From contig JAEUPC010000053.1 of NCBI GenBank assembly GCA_016789865.1, positions 1 through 33,423 on the forward strand: 33,423 nt of DNA, written 5' to 3'. The DNA comes from Rubrivivax sp. (GTDB taxonomy: Bacteria > Pseudomonadota > Gammaproteobacteria > Burkholderiales > Burkholderiaceae_C). Shown here one piece after another: positions 19,990 through 28,494 of this stretch; position 1 is the stretch's first letter; each line of letters begins with the position of its first letter. The notes beneath the pieces are model-generated. The model made no database searches, was not told where the DNA came from, and saw only the letters and a program-made list of their open reading frames with translations. A program made the translations under genes and the position numbers.

Positions 19990-21150
19990 CTAGGCCACAT
20001 GCCGCAGCCCGGCGACGATGTCGATGCGGCTCATCTTCCACGCCGGCCAGGCCGCGGCCACCAGGCCCACCCCCAGCGCCGCGGCGAACTGCAATGCCAT
20101 CGTCAGCGCGGAGATGTTGAACACCGGGAACAGCGTGCCCACCAGCGACTTGAAGCCGGCGGCCAGCGGAAAGGTGGCGGCGATGCCGAGCACGCCGCCG
20201 ATCAGCGCGATGAGCAGGCTCTCGCCGAACAGCAGCCGCACCACGAACCCCGGCCCGAACCCCAGCGCCTTCAGCGTGGCGTATTCGGCCAGGCGCTCGC
20301 GCGCCGTCATCGTCATCGTGTTGGCCATCACCGCCATGATGATGACGATGATGATCACGCTCACCGCCTGCAGCGCCACCAGGATGGCTTCGCTCATCGC
20401 CACGAAGCTGAGCTGGAACGCCTTCTCGGTTTCGGTCAGCGTCTCGGCCACCGAGTTGCGGAACTGGCTGTCGATGCGCTGCGCCACCAGCGCGGCATTG
20501 GCCGGCTCGTCGATGCCGATGACGAACACGCCGACGAAGTCGCCGCTCCTGCCCTTGGTGCGCTCCTTGACCACCTCGTTGAGGTAGGCCCACTGCAGGA
20601 GCATCTGGCCCTCGTCCACCGTCTCGTCGGCGCCCTCGTAGATGCCGCGCACAGTGAAGCTCCAGGTCCCGCTGTAGATGGTGCCGCGCAGCGGCACGGT
20701 GTCGCCGATCTTCCAGCCGAAGCGCTCGGCGAGCTTGCGCCCCACCACGGCGCCCTTGCGGTCGCGCTGCCAGGCGACCCGTTCCTGCTCGCTCAGGCGG
20801 AACTCGGGGTACAGCGCCAGGTAGCTCGGCGGGTCCACGCCGAACTGCGGAAAGAAGTTGCGCTCGCTCTGGTAGATGCCGCCGAACCAGTTCGACCAGC
20901 TCACGCTCGTCACACCTTCCACCGCGCGCAGCCGCTCGGCGTAGGCCAGCGGCAGCGGCACCGTCAGCGAGGTGGCGCTGCGCACGATGAGCCGCGTGCT
21001 GCTGCTCGCCTCGGCGCCGGCGTACCACGCATCCACCGTGGTGCGCAGGAAGCCGAAGGCGCACACCGCGACCACCAGCCCCACCATCGTCAGCAGCGTG
21101 CGCAGCCGGTGCCGGAAGGCGTTCTTCAGCAGCAGTCGCAGCACGAACAT
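19990..21150 (-). CDS. ABC transporter permease, MacB/FtsX type (first permease)
   Basis: 386 residues. N-terminal helix (LLTMVGLVVAVCAFGFL) preceded by the typical NAFRHRLRT, a periplasmic domain of about 230 residues, then helices AVSVIIIVIIMAVMANT, LLIALIGGVLGIAATFP and FAAALGVGLVAAAWPAW. ARERLAEYATLKALGFGPGFV is the FtsX-type coupling segment. The protein shares layout but little sequence with the permease at 18712-19884. It follows the ATPase gene by 53 bases. Substrate unknown; lipids, antibiotics or peptides are all handled by the family. Confidence 0.92.
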   Translation of the reverse strand: MFVLRLLLKNAFRHRLRTLLTMVGLVVAVCAFGFLRTTVDAWYAGAEASSSTRLIVRSATSLTVPLPLAYAERLRAVEGVTSVSWSNWFGGIYQSERNFFPQFGVDPPSYLALYPEFRLSEQERVAWQRDRKGAVVGRKLAERFGWKIGDTVPLRGTIYSGTWSFTVRGIYEGADETVDEGQMLLQWAYLNEVVKERTKGRSGDFVGVFVIGIDEPANAALVAQRIDSQFRNSVAETLTETEKAFQLSFVAMSEAILVALQAVSVIIIVIIMAVMANTMTMTARERLAEYATLKALGFGPGFVVRLLFGESLLIALIGGVLGIAATFPLAAGFKSLVGTLFPVFNISALTMALQFAAALGVGLVAAAWPAWKMSRIDIVAGLRHVA

Positions 21151-21156
21151 GGCGCA

Positions 21157-21185
21157 GGGGCCTGAGGGGGCGTGAGGGGGCGTGA
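21157..21185. repeat. 10-bp tandem repeat between ATPase and permease genes
   Basis: GGGGCCTGA, GGGGGCGTGA, GGGGGCGTGA in direct succession, directly before the permease ATG on the other strand. The GGCGTGA core also occurs, in opposite orientation, in the next spacer (19947-19974). Confidence 0.7.
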
Positions 21186-21203
21186 GGCGCCGCAGTGGCC
21201 GGC

Positions 21204-21911
21204 TCAGGGCGCGGCCGGCTCGGCTTCGTCGACCAGCACGCCCTTTTCCAGGTGCACGAGGCGCCGCGCGCGTGCCGCCGCCTTGGGGTCGTGTGTGACC
21301 ATGACGATCGTCTTGCCGAGGTCGTGCACGAGCCCGGCCATCAGGTTCAGTACCTCTGCGCCCGTGGCGCGGTCGAGGTCGCCGGTGGGCTCGTCGGCGA
21401 CGATCAGCTGCGGCGAGGTGACCAGCGCCCGCGCGATCGCCACGCGTTGCTGCTGCCCGCCGGAGAGCTCGTTGGGGTAGTGGTCGGCGCGGTCGCTGAG
21501 CTGCACCAGCGCCAGCACCTCGTCGACGCGGGCGTGGCGCTCGCGGGCCGACAGCGGCTGCAGCAGCAGCGGCAGCTCGACGTTCTCGAATGCGGTCAGC
21601 ACCGGCATCAGGTTGTAGAACTGGAAGATGAAGCCGACGTTGGCGGCGCGCCAGTCGGCAAGTTCGCCTTCGCCCAGGGTGGCGATGTCGGTGCCGGCGA
21701 TCTCGATGGTGCCGGCGGTGGCCTTGTCGATGCCGGCGATGAGGTTCAGCAGCGTGCTCTTGCCCGAGCCGCTGGGGCCCATCAGTGCGATGAAGTCACC
21801 GGCGGCGACATCGAGGTCCAGCCCTTGCAGCACCGGGATGTCCTGCTCGCCGCGGCGGTAGGTCTTCACCAGGTCGCGGATGCGGATGAGCGGCGGCGCG
21901 GCTTCGCTCAT
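21204..21911 (-). CDS. ABC transporter ATP-binding protein, MacB/LolD type
   Basis: 235 residues. Complete nucleotide-binding subunit: Walker [11 protein letters not shown]-loop [10 protein letters not shown], signature LSGGQQQR, Walker [13 protein letters not shown] and switch histidine VTHD. The [15 protein letters not shown] segment is typical of the MacB/LolD subfamily, which powers periplasmic work by movement of FtsX-type permeases instead of direct transport through a channel. ATG 21911 (MSEAAPP) was chosen because earlier in-frame starts run into the adaptor gene. It lies 34 bases after the adaptor stop. Confidence 0.95.
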   Translation of the reverse strand: MSEAAPPLIRIRDLVKTYRRGEQDIPVLQGLDLDVAAGDFIALMGPSGSGKSTLLNLIAGIDKATAGTIEIAGTDIATLGEGELADWRAANVGFIFQFYNLMPVLTAFENVELPLLLQPLSARERHARVDEVLALVQLSDRADHYPNELSGGQQQRVAIARALVTSPQLIVADEPTGDLDRATGAEVLNLMAGLVHDLGKTIVMVTHDPKAAARARRLVHLEKGVLVDEAEPAAP

Positions 21912-21945
21912 CGAGGACGACCCCACGCGCGCGTCATCTCGCCCG

Positions 21946-23232
21946 TCACTTCCCGGCCAGCGCGACACGTGCGCCATGGCGCAGCTTGTCGCCGGGGCTG
22001 AGCACCAGGCGGTCGGTGGCCTTCAGCGGCGTGCCGGTGACCTCCAGCGCGTCGCCCAGCGTGCGGCCCGGGGTCACGGGCACGAGTTCGACCACCGGTT
22101 CCTTCGCGCTGCCGCCGATGCGCAGCACCACCTTCCTGCCTTCGCGCTCGACCACGGCCTTCGGGTTCACGGCCACCACCGGCTTGAAGTCGGCATCGCC
22201 CGGCCGCTGCGTGAGGAACACCACCTTGGCGCTCATCTCGGGCAGGATGCGCGCGTCGAGCTGCTCGAAGCGCACCTTGGTCATCACGGTGGCCTTGGCG
22301 CGGTCGACCGTCGGCACGATGCGTACCACCGTGCCGCGGAAGCGTTCACCGGGCAGCGCGTCGAGCACGATCTCCACCGGCATGTCGATCCTCACCTTGG
22401 CCACATTGGCCTCGGAAACGTCGGCCTCCACTTCGAGCGTGCCCATGTCGGCCATCGTCACCACCGCGCCTTGCGTGCCGCCGGCGCTGGAAAACGGCGT
22501 GATGAGGTCGCCGACGTTGGCGTTCTTGACCAGCACCACGCCGTCGAAGGGCGCGCGGATCTCGGTGTTGTCGCGCTGCACCTGCTGCACGCGCAGCTGC
22601 GCGCCGGCCACCGCGTGCGCGCCTTCGGCCGAGGCGATGCCGGCGGCCGCCGCAGCCAAGGTGGCGCGTGCGGCGTCGACGCGGCGGCGCGCGGCGTCCA
22701 CCGCCTGCGCCGAGACGAAGCCCTGCTTCTCCAGCGCCAGCACGCGGTTCAGCTCGGTCTCGGCACTGGCCAGCTCCACCTGCGCTTGCCGCTCGCCGGC
22801 GTGGGCCTGCGCCTTGCCCGCCTCGGCCTGGCGCACGCCGGCCTGCGCGGCCTGCGTGGTGGCGGCCACGTCGGCGGCGTCGAGCCGACCGATCAGCTCG
22901 CCGGCCTTGACCACGCTGCCCTCGCGCACGCGCAGCTCGATCAGGCGCCCGGTGGCCTTGCTGGAGACGGCCGCACGGCGCTGCGCCACCACGTAGCCCG
23001 AGGCGGTGAGCAACCCGTACTGCGCCGAGGGATACGCGCTGAGCACGCTGCTGACCTGCACCTCCTGGGGCCGGTTGGCGGCGCCGAAGCCGAGCGCGGC
23101 GACGGCCAACACGGCCGCACCGGCCCACAGCCAGCGCCGGCGGCGGCGCCGTGCCACGGGGCTGGCGCCGCCGGGCTTGGAGGCGGCGGGGTTCGGCCGG
23201 GCAGCACCGGCAGGAGGGGGGGTGACGGACAT
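21946..23232 (-). CDS. Periplasmic adaptor (HlyD/MacA type) of the ABC exporter
   Basis: 428 residues. A cytoplasmic Pro/Arg-rich start (ARRRRRRW) and one membrane anchor (LWAGAAVLAVAALGFGAA) precede the adaptor fold: a first lipoyl half (ATGRLIELRVREGSVVKAGELIG), a long Ala/Gln-rich coiled-coil hairpin (about residues 120-210), the second half (IRAPFDGVVLVKNANVGDLI), and beta-barrel domains. It would link the inner-membrane pump to an outer-membrane channel; no TolC-like gene is in the window. It heads the leftward unit adaptor-ATPase-permease-permease. Confidence 0.92.
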   Translation of the reverse strand: MSVTPPPAGAARPNPAASKPGGASPVARRRRRRWLWAGAAVLAVAALGFGAANRPQEVQVSSVLSAYPSAQYGLLTASGYVVAQRRAAVSSKATGRLIELRVREGSVVKAGELIGRLDAADVAATTQAAQAGVRQAEAGKAQAHAGERQAQVELASAETELNRVLALEKQGFVSAQAVDAARRRVDAARATLAAAAAGIASAEGAHAVAGAQLRVQQVQRDNTEIRAPFDGVVLVKNANVGDLITPFSSAGGTQGAVVTMADMGTLEVEADVSEANVAKVRIDMPVEIVLDALPGERFRGTVVRIVPTVDRAKATVMTKVRFEQLDARILPEMSAKVVFLTQRPGDADFKPVVAVNPKAVVEREGRKVVLRIGGSAKEPVVELVPVTPGRTLGDALEVTGTPLKATDRLVLSPGDKLRHGARVALAGK

Positions 23233-23290
23233 GGTGGGTGCGAATGGCGGGCGCTGGCGAATCGGGGCCGGCGGGCCCGTGGCCCGCGGT

Positions 23291-23325
23291 CGGTAGCCGG
23301 TACCCGGTACCCGGTACCCGGTGGC
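23291..23325. repeat. Five tandem 7-bp units in the adaptor-mnmA spacer
   Basis: CGGTAGC, CGGTACC three times, CGGTGGC: five gap-free heptamers, the central three identical. It lies 59 bases upstream of the adaptor start and 70 bases past the mnmA stop. The repeat creates several KpnI-like GGTACC palindromes. Confidence 0.85.
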
Positions 23326-23394
23326 CGGCTGACCAGCGCAGGCCTTCGGTGCCAGCCCGCGGGATTGTCCGGCAGGGCGGTGACGGTACGCCCG

Positions 23395-24723
23395 TCAGGC
23401 GACGAATCGCCGGGAAGCGCGACGGGTGTTCGCCACCGCGCGCCGGCGGGGCGGCGGCGGCGCCGGCAGGCGCAGCGGTGTGGCGTCCAGCACGGGCACC
23501 GCGGCGCGCTCGATCACGCCGCCGCCCAGGCAGACCTCGCCGTCGTACAGCACGGCGCTTTGGCCCGGCGTCACGGCCCATTGCAGGTGGGGCGGCGCGA
23601 AGTTGAGCGCAAAGCCCGCCGGGCCGCCGTCGTGCCCGAGCAGGCGCAGCGTGCCCGGTGAGTCGGCCTGGCGGTAGCGCGTCTTCACGCCGTATTGGCC
23701 CGCAGCCGGCGGGTGGCCGGCCACCCAACAGCAGTCGGAGGCCTCCAGCGCCGTGGACTGCAGCCACGGGTGCTGGTGCCCCTGCACCACGCGCAGCGCG
23801 TTGTGTGCCAGGTCCTTGGCCGCCACGTACCAGGGCTCGTGCAGGCCGGTGCGCGCGGGGGCCTTGCCGCCGTCGCGGCCATCGCTGCTTTCGCCGTCAT
23901 GGCCGGCAAGGCCAGCAGGGCCGGCAGGGCCGGCAGGGCCCCGGGGCCGGATGCCGCCAATGCCCAGCCCCTGCCGTTGCCCGATCGTGTAGAAGCTCAG
24001 GCCGACGTGGCGCCCGAGCTCGCGCCCGTGCTCGTCGAGCATCGGCCCCGGCTCGTGGCTGAGGTAGCGCGAGAGGAACTCGCGAAACGGCCGCTCGCCG
24101 ATGAAGCAGATGCCGGTGCTGTCTTTCTTCTTCGCGTTCGGCAGCCCGATCTGCTCGGCCAGCGCGCGCACCTCGGTCTTCTTCAGCGCGCCCACCGGGA
24201 ACAGCGTGCGCGCCAGCTGCGCCTGCGTCAGGCGGTGCAGGAAGTAGCTCTGGTCCTTGGCCGGGTCCAGCCCCTTGAGCAGCTCGAAGCGCTCCCCGGC
24301 CGGGCATGAGGCATCGGCCAGCGCGCGCACGCGCGCGTAGTGCCCGGTGGCGATCTTGTCGGCGCCCAGCCGCAGCGCGTGGTCGAGGAACGCCTTGAAC
24401 TTGATCTCGGCGTTGCACAGCACGTCGGGGTTGGGCGTGCGGCCGGCCTCGTACTCGCGCAGGAACTCGGCGAACACGCGGTCCTTGTAGTCGGCGGCGA
24501 AGTTGACGTGCTCGAGCTCGATGCCGATCACGTCGGCCACGGCGGCGGCATCGACGAAATCGACGTTGCTCGAACAGTAGTCACTGTCGTCGTCGTCCTC
24601 CCAGTTCTTCATGAAGATGCCGACGACCTCGTGCCCGGCGCGCTTGAGCAGCCAGGCGCTGACCGCGGAATCGACGCCGCCGGACAGGCCCACCACGATG
24701 CGCTGCCGCGCTGTCGCATTCAT
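23395..24723 (-). CDS. mnmA: tRNA-specific 2-thiouridylase MnmA, with Gly-Pro-Ala insert
   Basis: 442 residues; E. coli MnmA has 368. It adds sulfur to U34 of tRNAs for Lys, Glu and Gln. The PP-loop is [13 protein letters not shown] (11-22). The catalytic cysteines are C103 in [12 protein letters not shown] and C206 in [12 protein letters not shown]. After [15 protein letters not shown] comes an insert of about 35 residues (259-293) with [13 protein letters not shown] followed by a Gly/Asp/Ser-rich stretch, before [10 protein letters not shown] resumes the family sequence. The tail is a basic Pro/Arg-rich extension. Since mnmE is also here (3738-5144), two wobble-uridine enzymes lie in one 21-kb region. 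Confidence 0.96.
   Translation of the reverse strand: MNATARQRIVVGLSGGVDSAVSAWLLKRAGHEVVGIFMKNWEDDDDSDYCSSNVDFVDAAAVADVIGIELEHVNFAADYKDRVFAEFLREYEAGRTPNPDVLCNAEIKFKAFLDHALRLGADKIATGHYARVRALADASCPAGERFELLKGLDPAKDQSYFLHRLTQAQLARTLFPVGALKKTEVRALAEQIGLPNAKKKDSTGICFIGERPFREFLSRYLSHEPGPMLDEHGRELGRHVGLSFYTIGQRQGLGIGGIRPRGPAGPAGPAGLAGHDGESSDGRDGGKAPARTGLHEPWYVAAKDLAHNALRVVQGHQHPWLQSTALEASDCCWVAGHPPAAGQYGVKTRYRQADSPGTLRLLGHDGGPAGFALNFAPPHLQWAVTPGQSAVLYDGEVCLGGGVIERAAVPVLDATPLRLPAPPPPRRRAVANTRRASRRFVA
23902..23940 (-). repeat. 9-bp coding repeat in mnmA (Gly-Pro-Ala units)
   Basis: The plus strand shows repeated GGCCGGCAG-like nonamers, read on the minus strand as GGC-CCT-GCC-type codons giving three GPA units and GLA. 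Slippage would keep the frame. Confidence 0.7.
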
Positions 24724-24782
24724 GGCGCGGATTATCGAGGCGGCCTCCCGGCCTCGGCGACCGGGCGGCGCGGCCAAGCCGT

Positions 24783-24809
24783 GGCGCGCTGCGCGCGCGG
24801 CAGCGCGCC
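24783..24809 (-). terminator. Perfect 10-bp hairpin directly after the 102-residue gene
   Basis: GGCGCGCTGC (24783-24792) pairs with GCAGCGCGCC (24800-24809) over a 7-nt loop. The stem abuts the stop codon at 24810-24812. No T tract follows, so it may act as a 3' stabiliser or Rho-assisted terminator ahead of mnmA. Confidence 0.45.
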
Positions 24810-25118
24810 TCAGGCCACGTGCGCCAGTATCGGCGAGGCCTTGCGCACCATCTCGCGCGCACGGTTCTTCGCGTAGTGCAGCGCCGCCTCGGGCGTGGGC
24901 CAGCGGTAGCCGCAGGCCAGGCTGTCGTCGCGCCACACCTCGCGCGCGCGGCGGCTGGTCGGCGCATTGGCGTTGCCCTCGGCGGCCGGCGGCGCCCTGC
25001 CATCGTCGGGCAGCAGCCGGCTCACCACCACGGCGGCGATGTAGCCCTCGCCGCGCGGCGCGTCCAGCGCGCCGACGAAGATGCGGTATCCGCCTTCGAA
25101 ACACTCATCGAATTGCAT
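24810..25118 (-). CDS. Hypothetical protein, 102 residues
   Basis: Not recognised. The chain starts [20 protein letters not shown] and contains two parts: a strand-rich first half ([21 protein letters not shown]) and a second half with [20 protein letters not shown] and [13 protein letters not shown]. The ending resembles small proteins where a conserved aromatic segment is followed by a basic helix, but no motif is diagnostic. No signal peptide or membrane helix. CGGAG eight bases before the ATG fixes the start; the frame stays open further upstream without support. It is followed by its own hairpin and then mnmA, 86 bases on. Confidence 0.75.
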   Translation of the reverse strand: MQFDECFEGGYRIFVGALDAPRGEGYIAAVVVSRLLPDDGRAPPAAEGNANAPTSRRAREVWRDDSLACGYRWPTPEAALHYAKNRAREMVRKASPILAHVA

Positions 25119-25340
25119 AGCCAATCTCCGCGCCCAACGCATCACTCGATGGGGCGGGATGATTGAACCGCCTTGCGGGGGTGGACCATCCCTCGCGCGG
25201 GGGCGGCTGTCCTTCGGGCGAACGAAGCCGCGCAGGGTGTCGTGACATGGCGCGCAGCGCACGCCAGCGCGGGCGCCGATGGTGTTTGCGTCACACGAGC
25301 CGGCACATGCAAGCTGGCATGCCGGCCGCCGCCGCGCACT

Positions 25341-26309
25341 TCAGGGCGACAGGCCGCGTGCGCTGCGTTGCCCGAAGTAGAACCACTCGTGCCCGGGCAG
25401 CGCAGCGTGGTCCGGGAACACGATGCAGCCGGGCTCGGGCGCGCGCACCTCGCTGCCGTCGGCACGCAGCGCGATCAGCTCGCCGCCGGCCAGTGGATCG
25501 AAGCTGGTCCACATCTTCACGAAGCGGTCGCCATCGGCGTGTCGGTCGACGACCCGCGCCAGCGTCAGGCATTCGAACGGCGCCGCGGGCTTCGCCAGCG
25601 GCAGCTCGGCAATGCCCAGCAGCGCCAGCGTCTGGCGGATGGCGTGGTAGGCCACGCCTGGGGCGGCCGGGTCGTCGTGCTGGCCGCACTCCAGCGTGAC
25701 GGCGCAGCCGCCCACCGAGCGCATGTACTCGGTGGTGCCGATGCCGTAGGCCGGGTGCTCGTTCACTGCGCCGGGCGTGAGGCCACGCGCGCGGCGCTCG
25801 GCAACGCCGCGCGCGTAGGCGTCGAGCCAGCCGTCGACGACGCGCGTGACGCCCAGGTGCGCGGCCAGCCGCGCCTCGGCGGCTTCGTGCGCAAAGGGTT
25901 CCAGCGCGCCGTCGTTGTCGGCCGGCCCGCGCAGCGCGAACGGCTGGCCGGGGCTGCGGAAGCTGTGCAGATCGAGCAGCAACTCATGCTCGGCCAGCAG
26001 GGGGCACAGCACATTCGCCAGGTGGTCTTCGTACTGTTCGGGGGCGTCAGTGGGCAGCAGGCGCCGGTTGAGGTTGCGCTCGCCGATGCGCCGCTGGTGC
26101 CGGTAGGCCAGCGGGTTGCACACCGGCACGAAGGTCACGCTGCCGCGCACGATGTCGATTTCGCCGCGTTCGATTTCGCGCACGACGCGCTCGATGCCGC
26201 GCGTGCCGGCGGTTTCGTTGCCGTGCACCGCGCCGGTGACGATGAGGCGCGGGCCGGGCGCCAGCGCCGCGAAGCGCAGCACGCGCAGGTGGTTCGTCGA
26301 GGCGCTCAT
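25341..26309 (-). CDS. Succinylglutamate desuccinylase/aspartoacylase family zinc hydrolase
   Basis: 322 residues of the M14-like AstE/AspA family, which cleaves N-acyl amino acids. Zinc ligands: H29 and E32 in GAVHGNETAG and H115 in LLDLHSF; the catalytic glutamate is E207 in TLECGQH. RNLNR (78-82) matches the substrate-binding DLNR-type motif. The substrate is not clear: none of the arginine succinyltransferase genes lies nearby, and the length suits neither AstE nor human-type ASPA exactly. The start overlaps the purC stop as ATGA (26306-26309), so it is probably translated together with purC. The 222 bases downstream (25119-25340) hold no recognised gene. Confidence 0.88.
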   Translation of the reverse strand: MSASTNHLRVLRFAALAPGPRLIVTGAVHGNETAGTRGIERVVREIERGEIDIVRGSVTFVPVCNPLAYRHQRRIGERNLNRRLLPTDAPEQYEDHLANVLCPLLAEHELLLDLHSFRSPGQPFALRGPADNDGALEPFAHEAAEARLAAHLGVTRVVDGWLDAYARGVAERRARGLTPGAVNEHPAYGIGTTEYMRSVGGCAVTLECGQHDDPAAPGVAYHAIRQTLALLGIAELPLAKPAAPFECLTLARVVDRHADGDRFVKMWTSFDPLAGGELIALRADGSEVRAPEPGCIVFPDHAALPGHEWFYFGQRSARGLSP

Positions 26310-27274
26310 CGCGCGCCGCCCGTCGCTGCGCCGAAAGGTGCGCACAGCATCGTGCGCGCGCGCTCGTAGCGCTCGCGCACGCCGTCGATCACCGCCGGCG
26401 GCAGGTCGAGTGCGGCCTGCTCGGCGCCGCCGGTCACGCCGGTGGAGGCCAGCCAGTCGCGCAGCGGCTGCTTGTCCAGCGCCACGATGCGGCCCTGCGC
26501 CAGCTCGTCGGCCAGCCAGAAGCGCGACGAGTCGGGGGTCAGCACCTCGTCCATCAGCGTCAGCGTGCCGGCCGCGTCGAGCCCGAACTCGAACTTGGTG
26601 TCGGCGATGACGATGCCGCGCGTGGCCGCGAAGTCGCGCGCAGCGACGTACAGGCGGATGGCCGCGGCGCGCAACTCGGCCGCGCGCGCCGCGCCGATCA
26701 GGCCTTCGAGTTGCGCGAAGGAGATGTTCTCGTCGTGGTCGCCCACCGCCGCCTTGGTGGCCGGCGTGAAGATCGGCTGCGCCAACGGTGTCGTCATCGA
26801 AAGGCCCGCGGGCAGCGGCTGGCCGCACACCGTGCCGCTGCTCGTGTACTCCTTCCAGCCCGAGCCGGCCACGTAGCCGCGCACCACCGCCTCGCAGGGC
26901 AGCGGCGTGAGCCGCTTGACGAGCATCGCGCGGCCCTCGACCTGCGTGCGCTCGTCGGCGGCCACCACGCTCTCGGGCGCTTCGCCGGTGAGGTGGTTCG
27001 GGCACACGCCGGCGAGCTTGCCGAACCAGCACAGCGCCATCTGCGTGAGCAGCCGGCCCTTGCCCGGCACCGGCGCCTTCATCACCACGTCGAAGGCCGA
27101 GAGGCGGTCGCTGGCCACCATCAGCAGGCGGTCGCTGCCCACCGCGTAGATGTCGCGCACCTTGCCGCGCGCGAGCAGGGGCAGCGAATGCAGCAGCGGC
27201 GTGCGCGCCGCCCAGGGTGGCGTGGAGGCGTTGGCTGGAACGGGGGGGGCAGAGGTCGGGTTCACGCCCGCCAT
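26306..27274 (-). CDS. purC: Phosphoribosylaminoimidazole-succinocarboxamide synthase
   Basis: 322 residues; joins CAIR and aspartate in purine synthesis using ATP. Motifs include LLARGKVRDIYAVGSDRLLM (nucleotide site), SDRLSAFDVVM, PNHLTGE, VVRGYVAGSGWKEY, and KFEFGLDAAGTLTLMDEVLTPDSSRFW with the metal-binding acidic residues. The enzyme is of the longer type common in Proteobacteria and yeast-like forms, with an extra N-terminal leader. ACAGG in the last unit of a 13-bp repeat array sits just before the ATG and may serve as ribosome site. It overlaps the following zinc hydrolase gene by 4 bases. Confidence 0.97.
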   Translation of the reverse strand: MAGVNPTSAPPVPANASTPPWAARTPLLHSLPLLARGKVRDIYAVGSDRLLMVASDRLSAFDVVMKAPVPGKGRLLTQMALCWFGKLAGVCPNHLTGEAPESVVAADERTQVEGRAMLVKRLTPLPCEAVVRGYVAGSGWKEYTSSGTVCGQPLPAGLSMTTPLAQPIFTPATKAAVGDHDENISFAQLEGLIGAARAAELRAAAIRLYVAARDFAATRGIVIADTKFEFGLDAAGTLTLMDEVLTPDSSRFWLADELAQGRIVALDKQPLRDWLASTGVTGGAEQAALDLPPAVIDGVRERYERARTMLCAPFGAATGGAR

Positions 27275-27275
27275 T

Positions 27276-27340
27276 GTCAGCCTGTGTAGTCAGCCCGTGC
27301 CGTCAGCCCGTCTTGCCAGCCCGTGCCGTCAGCCCGTGCG
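27276..27340. repeat. Five exact 13-bp tandem units filling the HxlR-purC spacer
   Basis: Units begin at 27276, 27289, 27302, 27315 and 27328, each GTCAGCCCGTGCC or a close variant (GTCAGCCTGTGTA, GTCAGCCCGTCTT, GCCAGCCCGTGCC, GTCAGCCCGTGCG). The array covers the whole 54-base spacer plus the last codons and the stop (27329-27331) of the HxlR gene, and ends 1 base before the purC ATG. Confidence 0.9.
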
Positions 27341-27721
27341 CCCTTCGCCCAGCTTGCGTTCGAGCGCCTCGATGCCGTCCAGCAGCGAGCAGAACTCGAG
27401 CCCGAACCCGGTGAGTCGGTACTCCACGCGTGGGGGCAGCTCGGCGTAGCTGTGCTTCTCGAGGATGCCGAAGCGCACCAGCTTGGCCAGCCGCTCGTTG
27501 AGCACCTTCTTCGACAGGCCGTCGATCGAATGCTCCAGCGCGCCGGGCCGCGCGACGCCGCGGCGCACGGCGCCCAGCACCGCCAGCGACCACTTGCAGC
27601 CGACGATGTCTTCGACCATGCGCGCCACGGCCGGGCGGGCCGGGGCGGCGTGGGCGGGGGCCTGGGCCGGGGTCTGCGCCTCGGTCGGGAAGGGCGTGGC
27701 GTGGAACTTTGCAATCGACAC
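27329..27721 (-). CDS. HxlR-family winged-helix transcriptional regulator
   Basis: 130 residues, GTG start. An Ala/Pro-rich leader of about 33 residues precedes a winged-helix domain: VARMVEDIVGCKWSLAVLGAV (helix 1 region with the family cysteine), SIDGLSKKVLNERLAKLVRFGILE (recognition helix and linker), YAELPPRVEYRLTGFGLEF (wing). HxlR proteins are dimeric regulators, often sensing aldehydes, quinones or redox state through the N-terminal cysteine. It is divergent from the P460 cytochrome gene (88 bases apart), so that gene is the likely target. Its stop lies inside a 13-bp tandem array. Confidence 0.85.
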   Translation of the reverse strand: MSIAKFHATPFPTEAQTPAQAPAHAAPARPAVARMVEDIVGCKWSLAVLGAVRRGVARPGALEHSIDGLSKKVLNERLAKLVRFGILEKHSYAELPPRVEYRLTGFGLEFCSLLDGIEALERKLGEGRTG

Positions 27722-27767
27722 TGTTTCGTGCCCCGGTCACCACTTTGTGCCTGCTGTTCGACGCAGC

Positions 27768-27787
27768 GCACAGGTGCTTGAATGTGC
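27768..27787. promoter_or_regulatory. Candidate operator between divergent HxlR and P460 genes
   Basis: GCACA-N10-TGTGC, an inverted repeat with arms 15 bases apart centre to centre, in the 87-base divergent spacer. The size suits a dimeric winged-helix protein. No clear -35/-10 pair was found on either strand, so this is tentative. Confidence 0.3.
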
Positions 27788-27808
27788 AGACCATTCTAGG
27801 AGCGCACG

Positions 27809-28393
27809 ATGAACGAGACGGCACAGCGGATTGAACGGATGACGGCGGCGGGCGCGGGCAAGCGCGCCGAACGCAGCAGGCGCGCCCGGCCCACGATGGC
27901 GAAGTGGGCGGCAAGGGCGGCCGCAGCGGCGCTCGCGCTGGCCGCCATGCCCGCTGCGCTGCAGGCGGCCGACCCGCCGCCGGTGGCGTACCCGCAGGGC
28001 TGGCGCGACTGGACGCACGTGAAGAGCATGGTCATCCAGCCCGGCCACGCGTTGTTCGACGCGTTCGGCGGCATCCACCATCTCTATGCCAACAAGCAGG
28101 CGCTGGCCGGCTACCGCGCCGGCGGCAAGTTTGCCGACGGCTCGGTGATCGTGTTCGACCTGCTGGAGGCGAAGAGCGCCGACAACACCGTGCAGGAGGG
28201 TGCGCGCAAGGTGCTGGGCGTGATGGTCAAGGACTCTCGCCGTTATGCCGCCACCGGCGGCTGGGGCTACGAGGGCTTCAAGGGCGACTCGAAGACCGAA
28301 CGTGCCGTGGGCGCCAATGCGGCAACGGCCTGCCACGCTTGTCACCAGGCGCGCAAGGACAATGACTACGTGTTCTCGGCTTGGCGGCCCTGA
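27809..28393 (+). CDS. Cytochrome P460-family protein, periplasmic
   Basis: 194 residues. A long N-terminal leader with a hydrophobic stretch (WAARAAAAALALAAMPAALQAA) forms the signal peptide, probably cleaved after LQAA. The mature part matches the P460 family: YPQGWRDWTHVKSMVI, FGGIHHLYANKQALAGYR, KFADGSVIVFDLLE, YAATGGWGYEGFKGDS, and one haem site CHACH (175-179). P460 proteins oxidise hydroxylamine or bind NO; relatives (cytochrome c'-beta) only bind gases. The cross-linking lysine that separates the two could not be assigned. AGGAG precedes the ATG at 6 bases and fixes the start. A CPGC thioredoxin-fold gene follows after 101 bases. Confidence 0.88.
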   Translation: MNETAQRIERMTAAGAGKRAERSRRARPTMAKWAARAAAAALALAAMPAALQAADPPPVAYPQGWRDWTHVKSMVIQPGHALFDAFGGIHHLYANKQALAGYRAGGKFADGSVIVFDLLEAKSADNTVQEGARKVLGVMVKDSRRYAATGGWGYEGFKGDSKTERAVGANAATACHACHQARKDNDYVFSAWRP

Positions 28394-28494
28394 GAACTCC
28401 GGGCCCCGGGGGCTCGGCGCCCTGGTCCACGGGCCGCGGGCCAGCGCAGGCCGCCCGGCACCCGTGCTCCCGCTGACCCTGCAGCCCTGAACCG

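Noticed and set aside
19947-27340. Tandem arrays as CRISPR repeats
   Set aside because: Units of 7-13 bp are contiguous with no spacers, and no cas gene is present.
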